Shown: piece by piece, positions 27,886 to 35,937 of the stretch
How the letters are laid out: every line of letters begins with the position of its first letter
Numbering within the stretch: position 1 is the first letter of the stretch
Source: Bradyrhizobium sp. Y36
GTDB taxonomy: Bacteria; Pseudomonadota; Alphaproteobacteria; Rhizobiales; Xanthobacteraceae
Direction: 5' to 3'
Assembly: GCF_002531575.1 (NCBI RefSeq)
Contig: NZ_NWTI01000020.1
Span: 85,257-149,256 of the forward strand
Length of the DNA: 64,000 nucleotides
Program-made: the position numbers and the translations under genes
Notes under the pieces: model-generated
Seen by the model: only the letters and a program-made list of their open reading frames with translations
Database searches by the model: none
What the model was told of the DNA's origin: nothing

Positions 27886-28875
27886 CTAGCCGCCCCTCAT
27901 CACGTCGGAGAGCTTGGGCCAGGACGATGCCTCGTCGTCCGCGTGCGCCGGCGCAGAGGTCCGCTCGGCTGCGCGCAGTTTTGCGGAACGCGCGCGCGGG
28001 TTATGCGCGACTTCGTCGTCACCGGCGACGACAGGCCGCCGCGTCAGCAGCTGGAAGCTCGGCGGAACTTGCGCCACCTCCGGCAGATGCCGCGAGCCGC
28101 CGCCGGTCTTCGAACGCGCGGCCAGGAAATTCTTGACGATGCGATCTTCCAGCGAATGGAACGAGACCACGACGAGGCGACCACCCGGCTTGAGCACGCG
28201 CTCGGCCGCGGCCAGCGCGGTCTGAAGCTCCTCGAGCTCCTCGTTGACGAAGATGCGCAGGGCCTGGAAGGTCCGCGTCGCCGGATGGATGTCGCCGGGC
28301 TTCGAGCGCACGACCCTGCCGACGAGATCGGCAAGCGCACGCGTGGTCGTGAACGGGGTTTCCTGCCGGTCGGCCACGATGGCGCGGGCGATACGGCGCG
28401 AATGCCGTTCTTCGCCGAACTGATAGATGATGTCGGCGAGATCGCCTTCCGAGGCGCGGGCCACCACGTCGGCCGCAGTCGGGCCCGACTGCCCCATTCG
28501 CATGTCGAGCGGGCCGTCGAGGCGGAACGAGAAGCCGCGGCCGGCCTGGTCGAGCTGCATCGAGGACACGCCGACATCCATCACGACGCCGTCGACCGCA
28601 TCCACGCCCTGCGCCGCACAGACCTCGGCAAGATTGGAGAAGCGATCCTCGACCAGTGTCAGCCGGCCCGCGGAGCGGGCGACGAGATCGGTACCGCCGG
28701 CGATAGCGGTGTGGTCACGGTCGATCGCGAGCAGGCGGGTTCCAGGGACGTCGAGGATGGCGCGGCTATAACCACCGGCGCCGAAAGTGGCATCGACATA
28801 GATCCCGCCCGCGCGCGGCGCGAGGTGATCGATGGCCTCGCGGCCGAGCACGGGGATATGGGGAGCGAGGCTCAT
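27886..28875 (-). CDS. rsmH: 16S rRNA (cytosine-1402-N4) methyltransferase RsmH
   Basis: The 329-residue SAM-dependent methyltransferase modifies C1402 of 16S rRNA. The family start HIPVLGREAIDHLAP follows the chosen ATG (28875); the frame stays open another 58 codons upstream but without conserved sequence. The SAM motif is VDATFGAGGYSRAILD, followed by VMDVGVSSMQLDQAGRGFSF and the late VVSFHSLEDRIVKNF. It heads the visible dcw cluster. Confidence 0.95.
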   Translation of the reverse strand: MSLAPHIPVLGREAIDHLAPRAGGIYVDATFGAGGYSRAILDVPGTRLLAIDRDHTAIAGGTDLVARSAGRLTLVEDRFSNLAEVCAAQGVDAVDGVVMDVGVSSMQLDQAGRGFSFRLDGPLDMRMGQSGPTAADVVARASEGDLADIIYQFGEERHSRRIARAIVADRQETPFTTTRALADLVGRVVRSKPGDIHPATRTFQALRIFVNEELEELQTALAAAERVLKPGGRLVVVSFHSLEDRIVKNFLAARSKTGGGSRHLPEVAQVPPSFQLLTRRPVVAGDDEVAHNPRARSAKLRAAERTSAPAHADDEASSWPKLSDVMRGG

Positions 28876-29303
28876 CTGCCACGCCTGCCGAACGACCAAG
28901 CCAGATCGGGGGCGGAGCTGCCCATAACGCCTCGAATCATTCCGCGTCGCGGCGGTTCCACGACAAAGCCCCCGTCCAGCAAGGTTACCGAGCCCAGTCG
29001 TCCCGGGCCGCAAACCGAGTGTTCCCAGCGGAATTTGTCGGGCAGCCATGGATTTCGAGCCAAAATACGCTTTGGCCGCCTCCGGACGCGGGTCGGCTCT
29101 TCATCCCTCAGTAACGACCCTTAGCGTTAAGAAAGCGTTGATCGGCTCGTTACAAGTCGCAAAGGTGAGGCGGCGGTGATGCTGCATCCACACACATCGG
29201 CAAAAATGCATCCGTTAACCGCGCCGCGCGATTGCGCGCGGTGGAGGGTAAAGGAATAGTAAAGAGAAGGGCTTGGCCCATTCGCGTCCGACCTGAGTTG
29301 TTT
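28876..29303. promoter_or_regulatory. Divergent intergenic region between rsmH and the amidase gene; mraZ absent
   Basis: This 428-nt region separates the divergent rsmH and amidase genes and should carry both promoters. It is AT-richer around 29105-29270. The place where many bacteria have mraZ contains no MraZ-like frame. A TTG-started 63-codon minus-strand frame (28872-29063) ends in an ATGA overlap with rsmH but has weak coding composition and no recognised family. Confidence 0.5.
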
Positions 29304-30170
29304 ATGCCGCCGTCCGGTTCATCCACCCCGTCTGGATCTGATTCGAAGCGTCAACGTGTTCTCCCGGTTCCCAAGGCCGCGGCGAACATGCGGACGTTCG
29401 AGCCGGATTCCTCGATCGTCTCCGATATCATCCCTTCGCCGAACTATGGTGAGCGCAACAAGGGACGGCAGCCGGACATGATCGTGCTGCACTACACCGG
29501 CATGCCCGACGTCGAGGGCGCGCTGGCGCGTTTGTGCACGGCCGGCACCGAGGTCTCGGCGCATTACGTCGTGCTGGAGGACGGCCGCATCGTGCAATGC
29601 GTGTCCGAGGCCAAGCGCGCCTGGCATGCCGGCGTCTCCTCGTGGGCCGGCGAAGACGACATCAACTCCTGCTCGATCGGCATCGAGATCATCAATCGCG
29701 GCCATGACTGGGGCTATCCGGAGTATCCGCTGCGCCAGATCGCCGCCGTGATCGCGCTGTGCCGCGGCATCATGCTTCGCCGCAAGGTGCCGTCCCACCG
29801 CGTGCTCGGCCATTCCGACGTCGCGCCCGCGCGCAAGAAGGACCCCGGCGAGAAATTTCCGTGGCACTCGCTGGCCAATTCCGGGGTCGGTCACTGGGTC
29901 ACGCCCGCGCCGGTCGTGCGCGGCGAAAGCCTGATGCTCGGCACCATCAGCGACGAGGTGCTGAGCATGCAGCAGGCGCTCGCCAAGTACGGCTACGGCG
30001 TGCCGCTGACCGGCAAATACGATGCCGCGACGATGGAAGTCGTCACCGCGTTCCAGCGTCACTTCCGCCCGGCGCGGCTCGACGGCGTCGCCGACCATTC
30101 GACGCTGTCGACATTGCAGGCGCTGCTGGCGAGCCTGCCGACCGAGGGAACGACGGTCGCGTCGAAGTGA
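29304..30170 (+). CDS. N-acetylmuramoyl-L-alanine amidase (Amidase_2 / AmpD-like) with peptidoglycan-binding domain
   Basis: The 288-residue protein (from 29304) cleaves the MurNAc-L-Ala bond in muropeptides. The zinc site is visible as MIVLHYTGM (first His) and VLGHSDVAPARKKDPG (second His and Asp), and EIINRGHDWGYPEYP is the usual core. A C-terminal PG_binding_1 domain (about residues 205-275) includes LMLGTISDEVLSMQQALAKYG. No signal peptide is evident, which favours a cytoplasmic recycling role as in AmpD. Start is uncertain: a later ATG at 29388 begins MRTFEPDSSIV, and the frame is open upstream to 29232. Confidence 0.9.
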   Translation: MPPSGSSTPSGSDSKRQRVLPVPKAAANMRTFEPDSSIVSDIIPSPNYGERNKGRQPDMIVLHYTGMPDVEGALARLCTAGTEVSAHYVVLEDGRIVQCVSEAKRAWHAGVSSWAGEDDINSCSIGIEIINRGHDWGYPEYPLRQIAAVIALCRGIMLRRKVPSHRVLGHSDVAPARKKDPGEKFPWHSLANSGVGHWVTPAPVVRGESLMLGTISDEVLSMQQALAKYGYGVPLTGKYDAATMEVVTAFQRHFRPARLDGVADHSTLSTLQALLASLPTEGTTVASK

Positions 30171-30176
30171 GGGTGG

Positions 30177-30258
30177 CTGTCATTCCGGGGCGCACGAAGT
30201 GCGAACCCGGAATCTAGAGATTCCGGGCTCGATGCTTCGCATCGCCCCGGAATGACAG
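30177..30258. repeat. Intergenic palindromic repeat, family A (short form)
   Basis: Perfect outer arms CTGTCATTCCGGGG (30177-30190) and CCCCGGAATGACAG (30245-30258) enclose the hairpins GCACGAAGTGC, a central palindrome around GGAATCTAGAGATTCC, and CGATGCTTCGCATCG. It fills the 90-nt gap between two convergent genes and could end transcription from both. Confidence 0.85.
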
Positions 30259-30260
30259 TG

Positions 30261-31496
30261 CTAGTCGTCCATCTCGCTCACCCGCCGTGCATATAGTCTC
30301 CGCAACGGCTCAAGCTGCGTCGCCTCCGTCGCCGCGCGATACGCCTCGCGTGCCTCCTCTTTCCGGCCGAGGCGCCGCAACAGGTCCGCGCGCACCGCAG
30401 GCAACAGCTCGTAGCCGCGGAGCCCGCCTCGGGCGGCGATCGCATCGACGAGATCGAGTGCGCGTGCCGGCCCATCGACCATCGACAGCGCGGCCGCGTG
30501 GTTGAGTTCGATCACCGGCGAGGGACCGATACGCAGCAACACCTCGTAGAGCCCGGCGATCTGCGGCCAGTCGGTCAGCGCAAAGCTCGGCGCGCGGGCA
30601 TGCAGCGCGGCGATCGCAGCCTGCACGACATAAGGCTGCGGCCGGCCGGGAATGCGCAGCGCATCGTCGACCAGGCGCAGGCCCTCGTCGATCTGCGCGC
30701 GATCCCACAGCGTGCGGTCCTGCTCTTCGAGCAGCACGATATCGCCCGCCGCGGTCTCGCGCCCGGCGCGGCGCGCGTCGTGCAGCAGCATCAGGGCCAG
30801 CAAGCCCTTGTTGCCGGCGCGATCCGGCATCAGCCGGTCGAGCAGGCGGGCGAGCCGGATCGCCTCGATCGCGAGATCCGGGCGCATCAGATCCGCGCCC
30901 GACGTCGCGACATAGCCCTCCGTGAAAACGAGATAGATCACGGCGAGGACGCCGTCGAGCCGCGGCGCCAGCGCGTCGCGCTCGGGCACCTCGTAGGGAA
31001 TGCCGGCGTGCCTGATCTTCTGCTTGGCGCGGACCAGCCGCTGCGCCATCGCCTCTTCACCGACGAGAAAGGCGCGCGCGACCTGCATGGTCGACAGGCC
31101 GCAGACCGTACGCAGCGTCAGCGCGACCTGGACCTCTGGTGCGAACGCCGGATGGCAGCAGGTGAAGATCAGCCGCAGCACGTCGTCGTCGAGCACCGCG
31201 GGCGGCTCGTCGGCGGCCAGCGCGTTCAGCTCGAGCTCATGCACGAGCGCTTGCTGCTTGCCGCGAAATACCGCCTGCCGCCTAACGCGGTCGATCGCCT
31301 TGTGCTTGGCGACGTTGACCAGCCAGGCGCGCGGATTGTCGGGACGATCGCAGGTCGCCCAGCGCTCCAGCGCGACGGCGAAGGCATCCTGCAGCGCGTC
31401 CTCGGCGAGATCGAAATCACCGACGAGGCGGATCAGCGTGGCCAGCGCCCGCCCCGCCTCGTCGCGGAAGATTCTCTCGATCTCGGAAGGGGTCAT
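30261..31496 (-). CDS. ECF42-type RNA polymerase sigma factor
   Basis: The 411-residue protein has an N-terminal ECF sigma region (sigma-2: DFDLAEDALQDAFAVALERW; sigma-4 near residues 115-165: LTLRTVCGLSTMQVARAFLV) and a long helical C-terminal extension of about 230 residues with TPR-like character (RLGRKEEAREAYRAATEAT). That layout and the adjacent DGPF/YCII gene are the hallmarks of the ECF42 group, in which no anti-sigma factor is encoded and the C-terminal domain is thought to control activity. It lies 13 nt downstream of the DGPF gene. Targets are unknown. Confidence 0.9.
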   Translation of the reverse strand: MTPSEIERIFRDEAGRALATLIRLVGDFDLAEDALQDAFAVALERWATCDRPDNPRAWLVNVAKHKAIDRVRRQAVFRGKQQALVHELELNALAADEPPAVLDDDVLRLIFTCCHPAFAPEVQVALTLRTVCGLSTMQVARAFLVGEEAMAQRLVRAKQKIRHAGIPYEVPERDALAPRLDGVLAVIYLVFTEGYVATSGADLMRPDLAIEAIRLARLLDRLMPDRAGNKGLLALMLLHDARRAGRETAAGDIVLLEEQDRTLWDRAQIDEGLRLVDDALRIPGRPQPYVVQAAIAALHARAPSFALTDWPQIAGLYEVLLRIGPSPVIELNHAAALSMVDGPARALDLVDAIAARGGLRGYELLPAVRADLLRRLGRKEEAREAYRAATEATQLEPLRRLYARRVSEMDD

Positions 31497-31509
31497 TCCC
31501 CGACGACGC

Positions 31510-31863
31510 TCACTTGTCGTAGACCCAGATCGGCCGCACCTCGATCGAGCCGACGCGCGCGCTCGGAATCCGCGCGGCGATCTCGATTGCGGCGTCGAGG
31601 TCCTTGGCCTCGATCAGATAATAGCCGCCGAGTTGCTCGCGGGTTTCCGCGAACGGCCCGTCGGTCGTCAGCGTCTTGCCGTCGCGCACGCGCACCGTCG
31701 TCGCGGTCGTGGTGGGCCGCAGCCGATCGCCGGCCTTGAAATTGCCGTTCCGGATGATCGATTGCGTGAAGGCCTCATATTCCGCGGACATCTTCTGGCT
31801 GGTTCCCGTGTCGATCTTCGCGTATTCGGCCTCGTTCTGGTAGATCATCAGCAGATATTGCAT
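31510..31863 (-). CDS. DGPF/YCII-related domain protein
   Basis: The 117-residue protein starts at 31863 behind an AGGAG ribosome binding site; the frame is open 20 codons upstream without support. It shows the family core MQYLLMIYQNE, the DGPF motif in TTDGPFAETREQLGGYYLIEA and the terminal IEVRPIW. These small dimeric alpha-beta proteins are regularly encoded next to ECF42 sigma factors and are thought to be regulatory or enzymatic partners; the reaction is not known. Confidence 0.88.
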   Translation of the reverse strand: MQYLLMIYQNEAEYAKIDTGTSQKMSAEYEAFTQSIIRNGNFKAGDRLRPTTTATTVRVRDGKTLTTDGPFAETREQLGGYYLIEAKDLDAAIEIAARIPSARVGSIEVRPIWVYDK

Positions 31864-31976
31864 CGCTTCACTCCTGTTGTTCGGCTGTGTCGCCGACATC
31901 CAGTCGAACGGGGCACGCAGCAAACGACATCTTCAGGATAAAATATTTCGGGCCGGGTGTGCGCGGCGATCTCGGC

Positions 31977-32006
31977 TTGACGAAACCGATGCAAATGCCC
32001 CATGCA
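31977..32006 (+). promoter_or_regulatory. Putative promoter of rnpB
   Basis: A -35 box TTGACG (31977-31982) lies 17-18 nt before a weak -10 candidate around CATGCA (32001-32006). Transcription from here would start near 32012-32014, exactly where the P1 helix of the RNase P RNA begins. Confidence 0.55.
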
Positions 32007-32013
32007 TGCCCCG

Positions 32014-32436
32014 TCAGTCGGCCGGACGGCCGCTCCGGCAGGTGCCGAAAGGCCGCCGGGGAGGAAAGTCCGGGCTCCCTTGACATACGGTGCCGGATAA
32101 CGTCCGGCGGGGGCGACCCCAGGGAAAGTGCCACAGAGAACGAACCGCTCCGCATTGCCTTCGGGCCTCGCGGAGTAAGGGTGAAAAGGTGCGGTAAGAG
32201 CGCACCGCGGATCCGGCAACGGAGCCGGCATGGTAAACCCCACCGGGAGCAAAACCGAATAGGGACGGCGTAGCGGGCAGTTCGCGAAAGCGATAACGCC
32301 GCGGGGCGATGTCAGGCCCGCCGTCCGGGTAGGTTGCTCGAGGCCATGTGCAAACGTGGTCCCAGAGGAATGGCCGTCACGCATCGTTCGCGCAAGCGGG
32401 CGGTGCCCTACAGAACCCGGCTTACAGGCCGGCTGA
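32014..32436 (+). ncRNA. rnpB: RNase P RNA component, bacterial type A
   Basis: The RNA is the catalytic subunit that matures tRNA 5' ends. The conserved core GAGGAAAGTCCGGGC is at 32061-32075, the ACAGAGAA segment at 32134-32141, and the 3' part has CAGAACCCGGCTTACAGGCC (from 32411). The ends pair as P1: TCAGTCGGCC at 32014-32023 with GGCCGGCTGA at 32427-32436. Total length near 423 nt is normal for alphaproteobacterial type A RNAs. Several short frames across it are not genes. Confidence 0.96.
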
Positions 32437-32509
32437 TATTCTAAAGCGTTCTCGAGCGAAGTGGTTTTCCGGTTCGCGTCGAGACGACGCGTTAGACTTA
32501 GAAAGTGAC

Positions 32510-32550
32510 GAGGGGTTCGATGCTGGCCGCATCGGACCCCTCACCATTTT
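32510..32550 (+). terminator. Hairpin terminator after rnpB
   Basis: A fully paired 14-bp stem, GAGGGGTTCGATGC with GCATCGGACCCCTC, closes a 5-nt loop (TGGCC) and is followed by ACCATTTTCC. Its position 73 nt after the mature 3' end suggests the end of the rnpB precursor. Confidence 0.75.
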
Positions 32551-32557
32551 CCACGCT

Positions 32558-32677
32558 GTCATTCCGGGGCTCGCGCAGCGAGAGCCCGGAATCCATCGGG
32601 CGCGTAGTCGGCTGAGGAATGGATTCTCAGGTGCGCAATTGCGCACCTGAGTTCGGGCTCGCGCGCCCCGGAATGAC
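32558..32677. repeat. Intergenic palindromic repeat, family A, long form
   Basis: Outer arms GTCATTCCGGGGC and GCCCCGGAATGAC enclose GCTCGCGCAGCGAGAGC, AATCCAT with ATGGATT, and a central palindrome CAGGTGCGCAATTGCGCACCTG-like segment. The interior matches the long copy at 14682-14799 more than the short copies. Confidence 0.8.
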
Positions 32678-32781
32678 GAGCTAAAGCATGATCCGGAAAC
32701 GTGCGAAGCGGTTTTCCGGAAAGATCATGCGCAAACAACAAGCTAAAGCGCGATGACGATTCATCCCCATCTCGTCGCCCT

Positions 32782-33507
32782 TCAGGCGACGATCTCGTTC
32801 AGCACCTTCATCAGCGCCTCCGGCGCCGTCACGTTCGGCGCATGGCTGGCGTCGAGCTCGACATAGCGCCAGCCCTCCTCGCTCTTCGTGCGCGTGGCGA
32901 ACTGTCCGAACACGTCGCCCGGCGGAATGCGGGTGCAATAGATGTAGCTGCGCGGGATCGCCGGCTCGCCATGCGCGAGCTTCAGCCTGGTCTCGAAGCA
33001 CTTGATGGGCATCGCGACCCGGCGAGCGTTGAGCCAGTCGAGATCGGCCTGCGGCGTATCCGGCGGCGGCGGGTTCGGCGGGATGCGATAGCCGTCACCG
33101 GCGGCAGCGGCCCTGCGCATCGGCTCGCGGCCGGCTTCGTTGAGGTCGAACAGCGACTGGCCGTCGCGCGGCACGAAGGCATCGAGATAGATCAGTTGCG
33201 TCACGCGCTCGCGCGCACGATCGGCAACGCCGGTTGCGACCATGCCGCCATAGCTGTGGCCGAGCAGCACGATGTCGCTGAGATCCTCGAATGTGATGAC
33301 ATTGAGGATGTCCTCGATGTGCGTGTCGAGATCGATCGCGGGGCTGGCGAGATGGGCGCGTTCGCCGAGGCCCGTATAGGTCGGCGCCACCAGGCGGTGA
33401 CCGGCCCCGGCCATCAGCGAATGCATCTTCTTCCAGGCCCACCCGCCGGACCACGCGCCGTGACAGAGTAGAAAAGTCTTCGCGCGTGCGGCCATCGGCG
33501 TTTCCAT
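32782..33507 (-). CDS. Alpha/beta hydrolase
   Basis: The protein of about 241 residues (from 33507; 33495 is an equally plausible start with GGAAA before it) is an alpha/beta hydrolase of the plant-esterase-like AB_hydrolase_6 type. The oxyanion region is LCHGAWSGGWAWKKM, the nucleophile elbow is LLGHSYGGMVATG, and the catalytic His is in VELDASHAPN. No signal peptide is seen, so it is likely cytoplasmic. Substrate cannot be assigned; small esters are typical of relatives. Confidence 0.88.
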   Translation of the reverse strand: METPMAARAKTFLLCHGAWSGGWAWKKMHSLMAGAGHRLVAPTYTGLGERAHLASPAIDLDTHIEDILNVITFEDLSDIVLLGHSYGGMVATGVADRARERVTQLIYLDAFVPRDGQSLFDLNEAGREPMRRAAAAGDGYRIPPNPPPPDTPQADLDWLNARRVAMPIKCFETRLKLAHGEPAIPRSYIYCTRIPPGDVFGQFATRTKSEEGWRYVELDASHAPNVTAPEALMKVLNEIVA

Positions 33508-33565
33508 CGTTCTTGTTTGTACGATGGAGTGTAACGGCGGCACCCGCGATGTAAACGCCTCCAGC

Positions 33566-33997
33566 TCAGGCGCGCGAGTCCACCTTCACAAGGACAGGCG
33601 CGAACCCAGTGGCTTCGCGCCGCAGCTTGCCAGCTTCGAAACCGTGCATGCCGATCTGCCATTGCAGGCCCACGATGGCGCCCTTGGTCGGCTGCAGCAG
33701 CGCGAGCGAGGCGAACAGCGTCACCGGCAGCCAGACCGCGAGTTGCAGCCACTCCGGCGGCGCGTAGGCGGTCTCGACCGCGAGGATCGCCGGCACCACG
33801 AGATGGCCGACCACGACGATCACGAGATAGGCGGGGAGGTCGTCGGCACGCTGGTGAAACAGCTCCTCGCCGCAATGGTCGCAAGCGTCGGCCACCTTCA
33901 GGAAGCGGCCGAACAGATGGCCCTCGCCGCAGTTCGGACATTTGCCGCGGAAGCCGCGCCACATCGCCTTCGCCAGAGAGATCGAACCGGTCGCCAT
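33566..33997 (-). CDS. DUF983 family membrane protein
   Basis: The 143-residue protein starts at 33997 with a good AGAGGTG ribosome binding site; the frame is open further but crosses the divergent promoter. The N-terminus has two CxxC pairs typical of DUF983, GKCPNCGEGHLFGRFLKV and CDHCGEELF, probably a zinc ribbon, followed by two membrane helices (LVIVVVGHLVVPAILAV and LAVWLPVTLFASLALLQP). Function of the family is unknown. It diverges from the MocR regulator gene. Confidence 0.88.
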   Translation of the reverse strand: MATGSISLAKAMWRGFRGKCPNCGEGHLFGRFLKVADACDHCGEELFHQRADDLPAYLVIVVVGHLVVPAILAVETAYAPPEWLQLAVWLPVTLFASLALLQPTKGAIVGLQWQIGMHGFEAGKLRREATGFAPVLVKVDSRA

Positions 33998-34021
33998 GAC
34001 CACACCTCTTCCTTTTTGATA

Positions 34022-34051
34022 ATCCATACAATAATATCCTCTATCCATACA
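34022..34051. promoter_or_regulatory. Direct-repeat operator upstream of the MocR-type regulator
   Basis: Two identical copies of ATCCATACA (34022-34030 and 34043-34051) are spaced 21 nt start to start, two helical turns. An inverted partial copy, ATGGAT, lies at 34077-34082. MocR regulators generally bind direct repeats in their own divergent promoter, so this is the likely operator for the regulator gene and the DUF983 gene. Confidence 0.65.
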
Positions 34052-34061
34052 TTCAAAGGAT

Positions 34062-35447
34062 ATGGACCTAAATTGCATGGATTGGACCCCTACAATCTCG
34101 GAGCTGTCGGGCCCGCGCTACCAGCGCATCGTTGAAGCTATGGAGACCGACATTGCCGCCGGCCGGCTCGTGCGCGGCCAGCAGCTGCCGACCCAGCGCG
34201 CGCTGGCGAAGGCGCTGGGCATCGACCTCACCACGGTGACGCGCGCCTACACCGAGGCGCGGCGCCGCGGCATCATGGAGGCGCGGGTCGGACAGGGATC
34301 GTTCGTGTCGGAGACCAGCGCGCGCCGCGCGGTCGACCTGCCGCATCCCGTCGCGATCGACCTGTCGATGAACGTGCCGCCGCATCCGCTGGAGGCGCAG
34401 CTCGACGAGCGCATCATCGCCGGGATGGAAGCGCTCCGCGCGCAATCGGGCCTGACCGCATTTCTGAACTATCAGCCGCCCGGCGGCAGCGCGCATGAGC
34501 GCGAAGTGGCCGCGCGCTGGATGCGTTCACGGGTCCCGCACGCACATGCGGACAGGCTCGTGATCTGTCCCGGCGCGCAAACGATCCTGTTCAACCTGCT
34601 CGCGCACCTTGCGCGGCCTGGTGATGTCGTGCTGACGGAAGCGCTGACATTCCCCGGCATCAAGGCCGCAGCAGTGCGGCTCGGCATCAAGCTCGTCGGC
34701 GTCGCCATGGATGACGGCGGCATCCTGCCCGATGCGCTGGCAAAGGCCTGCCGCACGCACAGGCCGAAGGCCGTCTATCTCATTCCGACGCTGCACAACC
34801 CGACCACCGCGACGCTCTCGCCCGAGCGGCGCGGCGCCATCGCGAAGATCATCCGAGATAGCGACACGATCCTGATCGAGGACGACGCTTACGGGCTGCT
34901 CGACCGCTCGGCCGTGCCGATTGCAAACCTCATTCCGGAGCGGACTTATCTTGCGACCACGCTGTCGAAATGCATCGCGCCGGCGCTGCGCGTTGCCTAT
35001 CTGGTGACGCCCGACAGCGACGCGCAGCGGGAGATGCGTGCCTATTTGCAGGCGACCGTGCAGATGCCAGCGCCGCTGATGGTTGCGCTGGTGACCCATT
35101 GGATCGAAAACGGGATTGCCGATCGGATCATCACGGCCATCCGCAACGAGGCGATCGGCCGACAACAGCTCGCGCAGCGCACCCTGAAAGGCTTCCAATT
35201 CCTGGCCAAGCCCGCAGCGCATCATCTTTGGCTGCGATTGCCCGGGGGCCAGCCCGATGTCGCCGCCCATCTGCTCCGCAATGGACTGGCGGTCGTCGCC
35301 GCCGATGCCTTCATCGTCGACGGGACACCGCCGCACGCCGCGCGCGTCTCGCTCGGGGCGGCACGGAACAGGTCTGAATTGACGGAAGCGCTGCGCATCC
35401 TGGTTGGCGCGCTGCAGAAGCCCGCCGACACCAGGCAGATCGTCTAG
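34062..35447 (+). CDS. MocR-type transcriptional regulator (GntR HTH fused to PLP aminotransferase fold)
   Basis: The 461-residue protein has an N-terminal GntR winged helix (about 15-85: GQQLPTQRALAKALGIDLTT and TRAYTEARRRGIMEARVGQG) and a class I aminotransferase-like domain. The PLP lysine lies in YLATTLSKCIAPALRVAYL and the conserved Asp/Asn contacts in YLIPTLHNPTTATLS and LIEDDAYGLLDR. Such proteins sense PLP or amino-compound ligands and control metabolic or transport genes. An AAAGGA site precedes the ATG at 34062; a second ATG at 34077 is possible. The neighbouring DUF983 gene is a possible target. Confidence 0.92.
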   Translation: MDLNCMDWTPTISELSGPRYQRIVEAMETDIAAGRLVRGQQLPTQRALAKALGIDLTTVTRAYTEARRRGIMEARVGQGSFVSETSARRAVDLPHPVAIDLSMNVPPHPLEAQLDERIIAGMEALRAQSGLTAFLNYQPPGGSAHEREVAARWMRSRVPHAHADRLVICPGAQTILFNLLAHLARPGDVVLTEALTFPGIKAAAVRLGIKLVGVAMDDGGILPDALAKACRTHRPKAVYLIPTLHNPTTATLSPERRGAIAKIIRDSDTILIEDDAYGLLDRSAVPIANLIPERTYLATTLSKCIAPALRVAYLVTPDSDAQREMRAYLQATVQMPAPLMVALVTHWIENGIADRIITAIRNEAIGRQQLAQRTLKGFQFLAKPAAHHLWLRLPGGQPDVAAHLLRNGLAVVAADAFIVDGTPPHAARVSLGAARNRSELTEALRILVGALQKPADTRQIV

Positions 35448-35454
35448 ACTCTTC

Positions 35455-35721
35455 TCAGCGGTGGTGACGGCGGTGGCGGGGGCGAACGGCCGGGGTCGCA
35501 CCCGACGGATAAGCCGCATAGGCTTCGGTCGGCGCCGCTGTCTCGCCGCGGGCCGCGCGTCCCGCGGGCGTGAGCTGGCCGCCATTCAGCACATCGCGAT
35601 CGGGATGAGCGGCCTGATAGGCCGCAGGCTCCGAAAACTGAGCCTGGGCAAATGTCGGCATCAACGCCGCTGCCGACAAAAATGCAGCCGCAACGGCGAT
35701 GTTGGTACGGGTCATGGTCAT
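35455..35721 (-). CDS. Small secreted hypothetical protein
   Basis: The 88-residue product has a clear Sec signal peptide (MTRTNIAVAAAFLSAAALMPTFAQAQ, cleaved after AQA) and a short mature part of about 60 residues ending in a basic His/Arg run (RPRHRRHHR). A GGAGA motif precedes the ATG pair. No family was recognised; similar short Ala/Pro exported proteins are common in Bradyrhizobium. It ends 7 nt after the convergent regulator gene. Confidence 0.7.
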   Translation of the reverse strand: MTMTRTNIAVAAAFLSAAALMPTFAQAQFSEPAAYQAAHPDRDVLNGGQLTPAGRAARGETAAPTEAYAAYPSGATPAVRPRHRRHHR

Positions 35722-35937
35722 TCTCCGTCATCTCGTCCGAGGCTGGCCGGTCAGTGAGCATGATCGCGGCGGGCGGCCCCGGGTTTTGAAGTACGAGCGT
35801 CATGTAGGCGCGTCTTCCACGAACGCCCGACACCGCAGATCACGCTTGCGTGCGCCATGGATTGACTTGCACGTCGGCAGCCGTGCTATGCGGGCAATGG
35901 CGATCAACAATTCGGGATCGCTGCAAAGGACACTCAG

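Noticed and set aside
28872..29063. A 63-codon frame overlapping the rsmH start by ATGA
   Set aside because: Third-position GC is low for this genome, the start is TTG, and it does not resemble MraZ. It is mentioned as a finding but not called as a gene.
31877..32650. Several short frames on both strands across 31.9-32.6 kb
   Set aside because: They overlap the RNase P RNA and its neighbours, whose conserved core and pairing ends are clear.
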